Shown one piece after another: positions 62,322-64,000 of a DNA stretch of 64,000 bases. Position 1 is the first letter of the stretch. Each line of letters starts with the position of its first letter. Under the pieces are notes generated by a model, which saw nothing but the letters and a program-made list of their open reading frames with translations, was not told the origin of the DNA and did no database searches. The translations under genes and the position numbers were made by a program. This DNA is from Ruminiclostridium hungatei (lineage in GTDB: Bacteria; Bacillota; Clostridia; Acetivibrionales; DSM-1351), in the NCBI RefSeq assembly GCF_002051585.1, contig NZ_MZGX01000002.1, positions 62,001 to 126,000 of the forward strand, read 5' to 3'.

Positions 62322-63062
62322 ATGGGCAATTTACTAGATGATGCCAGATTAATAGCAAGCCGTGACCCCGCTGCAAAAAGTACCCTTGAAGTAATTCTGC
62401 TTTATCCCGGGTTTCATGCGCTGGTTTATCATAAGGCGGCTCGTTGGTTTTACAAAAAGAAAAGATTTTTTATAGCCAGGTTCATATCACAGTTTGCCAG
62501 GCTATTGACAGGCATAGAAATCCATCCGGGCGCCAAGATAGGCAGGGGGTTGTTTATCGACCACGGGATGGGTGTTGTAATAGGTGAATCGGCTGAAATC
62601 GGAGATAATTGTACAATATACCATGGAGTGACTCTGGGAGGAACAGGCAAGGACAAAGGCGCAAAAAGACATCCAACTGTGGGTAACAATGTCCTTATAG
62701 GTGCTGGTGCAAAGGTTCTTGGCCCTTTTAAGATAGGGGACAATTCCACCATTGGTGCAAATACATTTGTGGCCTTTGAGGTTGAGCCATATTCGACGGT
62801 TGTGGGTGTTAAGGGCAGGACTGTCAAAAAAGGCGACAAGAGAGTGGTCAGTCCTTCGGAATCCCTTGACCAGATACATATGCCCGACCCAATTTCGCAG
62901 GAAATATGCAGGCTGGAAAGCAGGCTTTCGCATATTGAGCAAAATTGCCGCATAACGGGAGAAGAGAGCTTGTGTGCAAAGAGGAAGACCGGTGACCGCA
63001 AGGGCGGCAATAATGACAATGAGGGCGATGCTGTTAATGCCGGTGCAGATGACAACAAGTAG
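62322..63062 (+). CDS. cysE: Serine O-acetyltransferase
   Basis: A 246-residue left-handed beta-helix acetyltransferase that makes O-acetylserine for cysteine synthesis. Hexapeptide repeats run through [25 protein letters not shown], with the catalytic His in IDHGMG, and [33 protein letters not shown]. The C-terminal 50 residues are a charged extension ([15 protein letters not shown]) that may replace the feedback tail. GAAGGAAGG precedes the ATG. The gene precedes cysS, a common clostridial pairing. Confidence 0.93.
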   Translation: MGNLLDDARLIASRDPAAKSTLEVILLYPGFHALVYHKAARWFYKKKRFFIARFISQFARLLTGIEIHPGAKIGRGLFIDHGMGVVIGESAEIGDNCTIYHGVTLGGTGKDKGAKRHPTVGNNVLIGAGAKVLGPFKIGDNSTIGANTFVAFEVEPYSTVVGVKGRTVKKGDKRVVSPSESLDQIHMPDPISQEICRLESRLSHIEQNCRITGEESLCAKRKTGDRKGGNNDNEGDAVNAGADDNK

Positions 63063-63227
63063 TTAAGAGGACAGGGAGATTTACGATTTAACTGTTTTTA
63101 GATTATGAGGTTATTGCTTAGAAATCAATGTTTTAAGCGGCATTGTTTTAAAAGGCATGTTTTAGAAGGTTATTGTTTTAAAAAGATATATATTTTACCG
63201 CGTTAAAGCACGGGAATGGAGGTACGG

Positions 63228-64000
63228 ATGAAGGTTTACAATACGCTTACCAGAAAAAAAGAGGAATTTAAGCCGATTAATGATAAAGAGGTAAGAATTT
63301 ATTCATGCGGTCCCACGGTGTATAACTTTGCCCATATCGGGAATTTAAGGACCTATATATTCATGGATATGCTCAGAAGAGTGCTGGAATATAACGGCTA
63401 TGCCTTGAAGCACGCTATGAACATAACAGATGTAGGCCACCTGGTATCCGATGAGGACGACGGTGAAGACAAAATGCTCAAGGGTGCCCGTGAGCAGAAG
63501 AAAACTCCCTGGGAAATTGCCGAGTATTACACCGGTGTATTCATGAAGGATATAAAGGCTTTAAACATAGAGGTGCCTGAGATAGTACCCAAGGCTACCG
63601 AACACATATCTGAAATGCTGGATTTCGTAAATGGCCTTGTAGACAAGGGCTTTGGCTATGAAACCAGCGACGGCATTTATTTTGACATACAAAAATTCCA
63701 GTCTTATGGAAAGCTGTCAAAGGCCAATCTGGAAGAACAGATTGCAGGAGCTAGGGTCGAAGTCAATGAGGAGAAGCGCCACCCGGCAGATTTCGCCCTG
63801 TGGAAGAAGGCCCCCAAGGAGCATATAATGCAGTGGCCCAGCCCCTGGGGAATGGGGTATCCCGGCTGGCATATCGAGTGTTCCGCCATGGGCCGCAAAT
63901 ACCTGGGCGATGTATTTGATATTCATACAGGTGGAGTTGACCACATTCCGGTACACCACGAAAATGAAATAGCACAGTCAGAAGCGCTTCTGGAGAAGCC
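63228..64000 (+). CDS. cysS: Cysteinyl-tRNA synthetase, 5' part
   Basis: A partial gene with 257 codons before the window ends. It starts [17 protein letters not shown], has the HIGH-type signature [10 protein letters not shown] and the zinc Cys in YSCGPTVYN, followed by the MNITDVGHL and [11 protein letters not shown] segments. It charges tRNA-Cys. GGAGG precedes the ATG at 63228. The KMSKS loop and anticodon domain lie beyond the window. Confidence 0.95.
   Translation, partial: MKVYNTLTRKKEEFKPINDKEVRIYSCGPTVYNFAHIGNLRTYIFMDMLRRVLEYNGYALKHAMNITDVGHLVSDEDDGEDKMLKGAREQKKTPWEIAEYYTGVFMKDIKALNIEVPEIVPKATEHISEMLDFVNGLVDKGFGYETSDGIYFDIQKFQSYGKLSKANLEEQIAGARVEVNEEKRHPADFALWKKAPKEHIMQWPSPWGMGYPGWHIECSAMGRKYLGDVFDIHTGGVDHIPVHHENEIAQSEALLEK

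Overview
The window looks like a piece of chromosome from a spore-forming, saccharolytic, strictly anaerobic Firmicute, most likely a clostridium of the Ruminiclostridium/Acetivibrio type. This is inferred from the gene content: a class III (oxygen-sensitive) ribonucleotide reductase, a ger spore-germination operon, a GH3 beta-glycosidase, an AraR-type sugar regulator, B12-dependent methionine synthase and an iron-only nitrogenase. Shine-Dalgarno sequences are strong throughout, and GTG and TTG starts are common.

Region 1 (1-17.3 kb) is an uncharacterised biosynthetic cluster on the + strand. It holds two acyl carrier proteins, a degenerate AMP-dependent ligase, a DUF3343 protein and a cysteine-desulfurase-like enzyme. 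Next comes an operon bracketed by two inverted 92-bp palindromic elements: sugar-phosphate epimerase, GatZ-like aldolase, GT2 glycosyltransferase, BtrH-type acyltransferase, HAD phosphatase, nucleotidyltransferase, two-subunit fumarase/tartrate dehydratase and a dTMP-kinase-like enzyme. A YrdC-like protein, an alpha/beta hydrolase and two more BtrH/C39-like proteins follow. Transposase debris (IS3 and IS21 types) closes the region at 16-18 kb.

Region 2 (18-29 kb) is mostly housekeeping. It has nrdDG (-), a methionine-synthase reactivation protein with MetH (+), then a cobalamin riboswitch controlling cbiQ-cbiO-cbiM-cbiN and an EamA-family permease with a histidine-rich tail.

Region 3 (29.2-36.9 kb) is a second biosynthetic block led by a LoaP/NusG-type antiterminator: a glycosyltransferase, an FkbH-ACP fusion that probably makes a glyceryl-carrier, two more BtrH/C39-like proteins and an SDR oxidoreductase. 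One of these BtrH proteins shares its unusual two-domain build with the one at 7 kb, so regions 1 and 3 probably make related acylated saccharide-like products, or parts of one product.

Region 4 (37-46 kb) holds gerA-gerB-gerC plus a tiny membrane protein, an AraC regulator (-) and a GH3 enzyme (-). Region 5 (45.4-51.6 kb) is an iron-only nitrogenase operon, anfHDGK, followed by a small helical protein and nifI1-nifI2. It is preceded by a 600-nt leader full of repeated hairpins with a constant loop. Region 6 (51.6-64 kb) carries a glutamine amidotransferase, a flavin split-barrel protein, an AraR-like regulator, a diguanylate cyclase, an MFS transporter, metY and metA (homocysteine synthesis), a DUF6062 protein, an 8-oxoguanine glycosylase, a second DUF3343 protein, cysE and the start of cysS.

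The most interesting points are the paired BtrH-type acyltransferase clusters under a LoaP gene, the inverted elements around one operon, and the repeated-hairpin leader of the iron-only nitrogenase operon.
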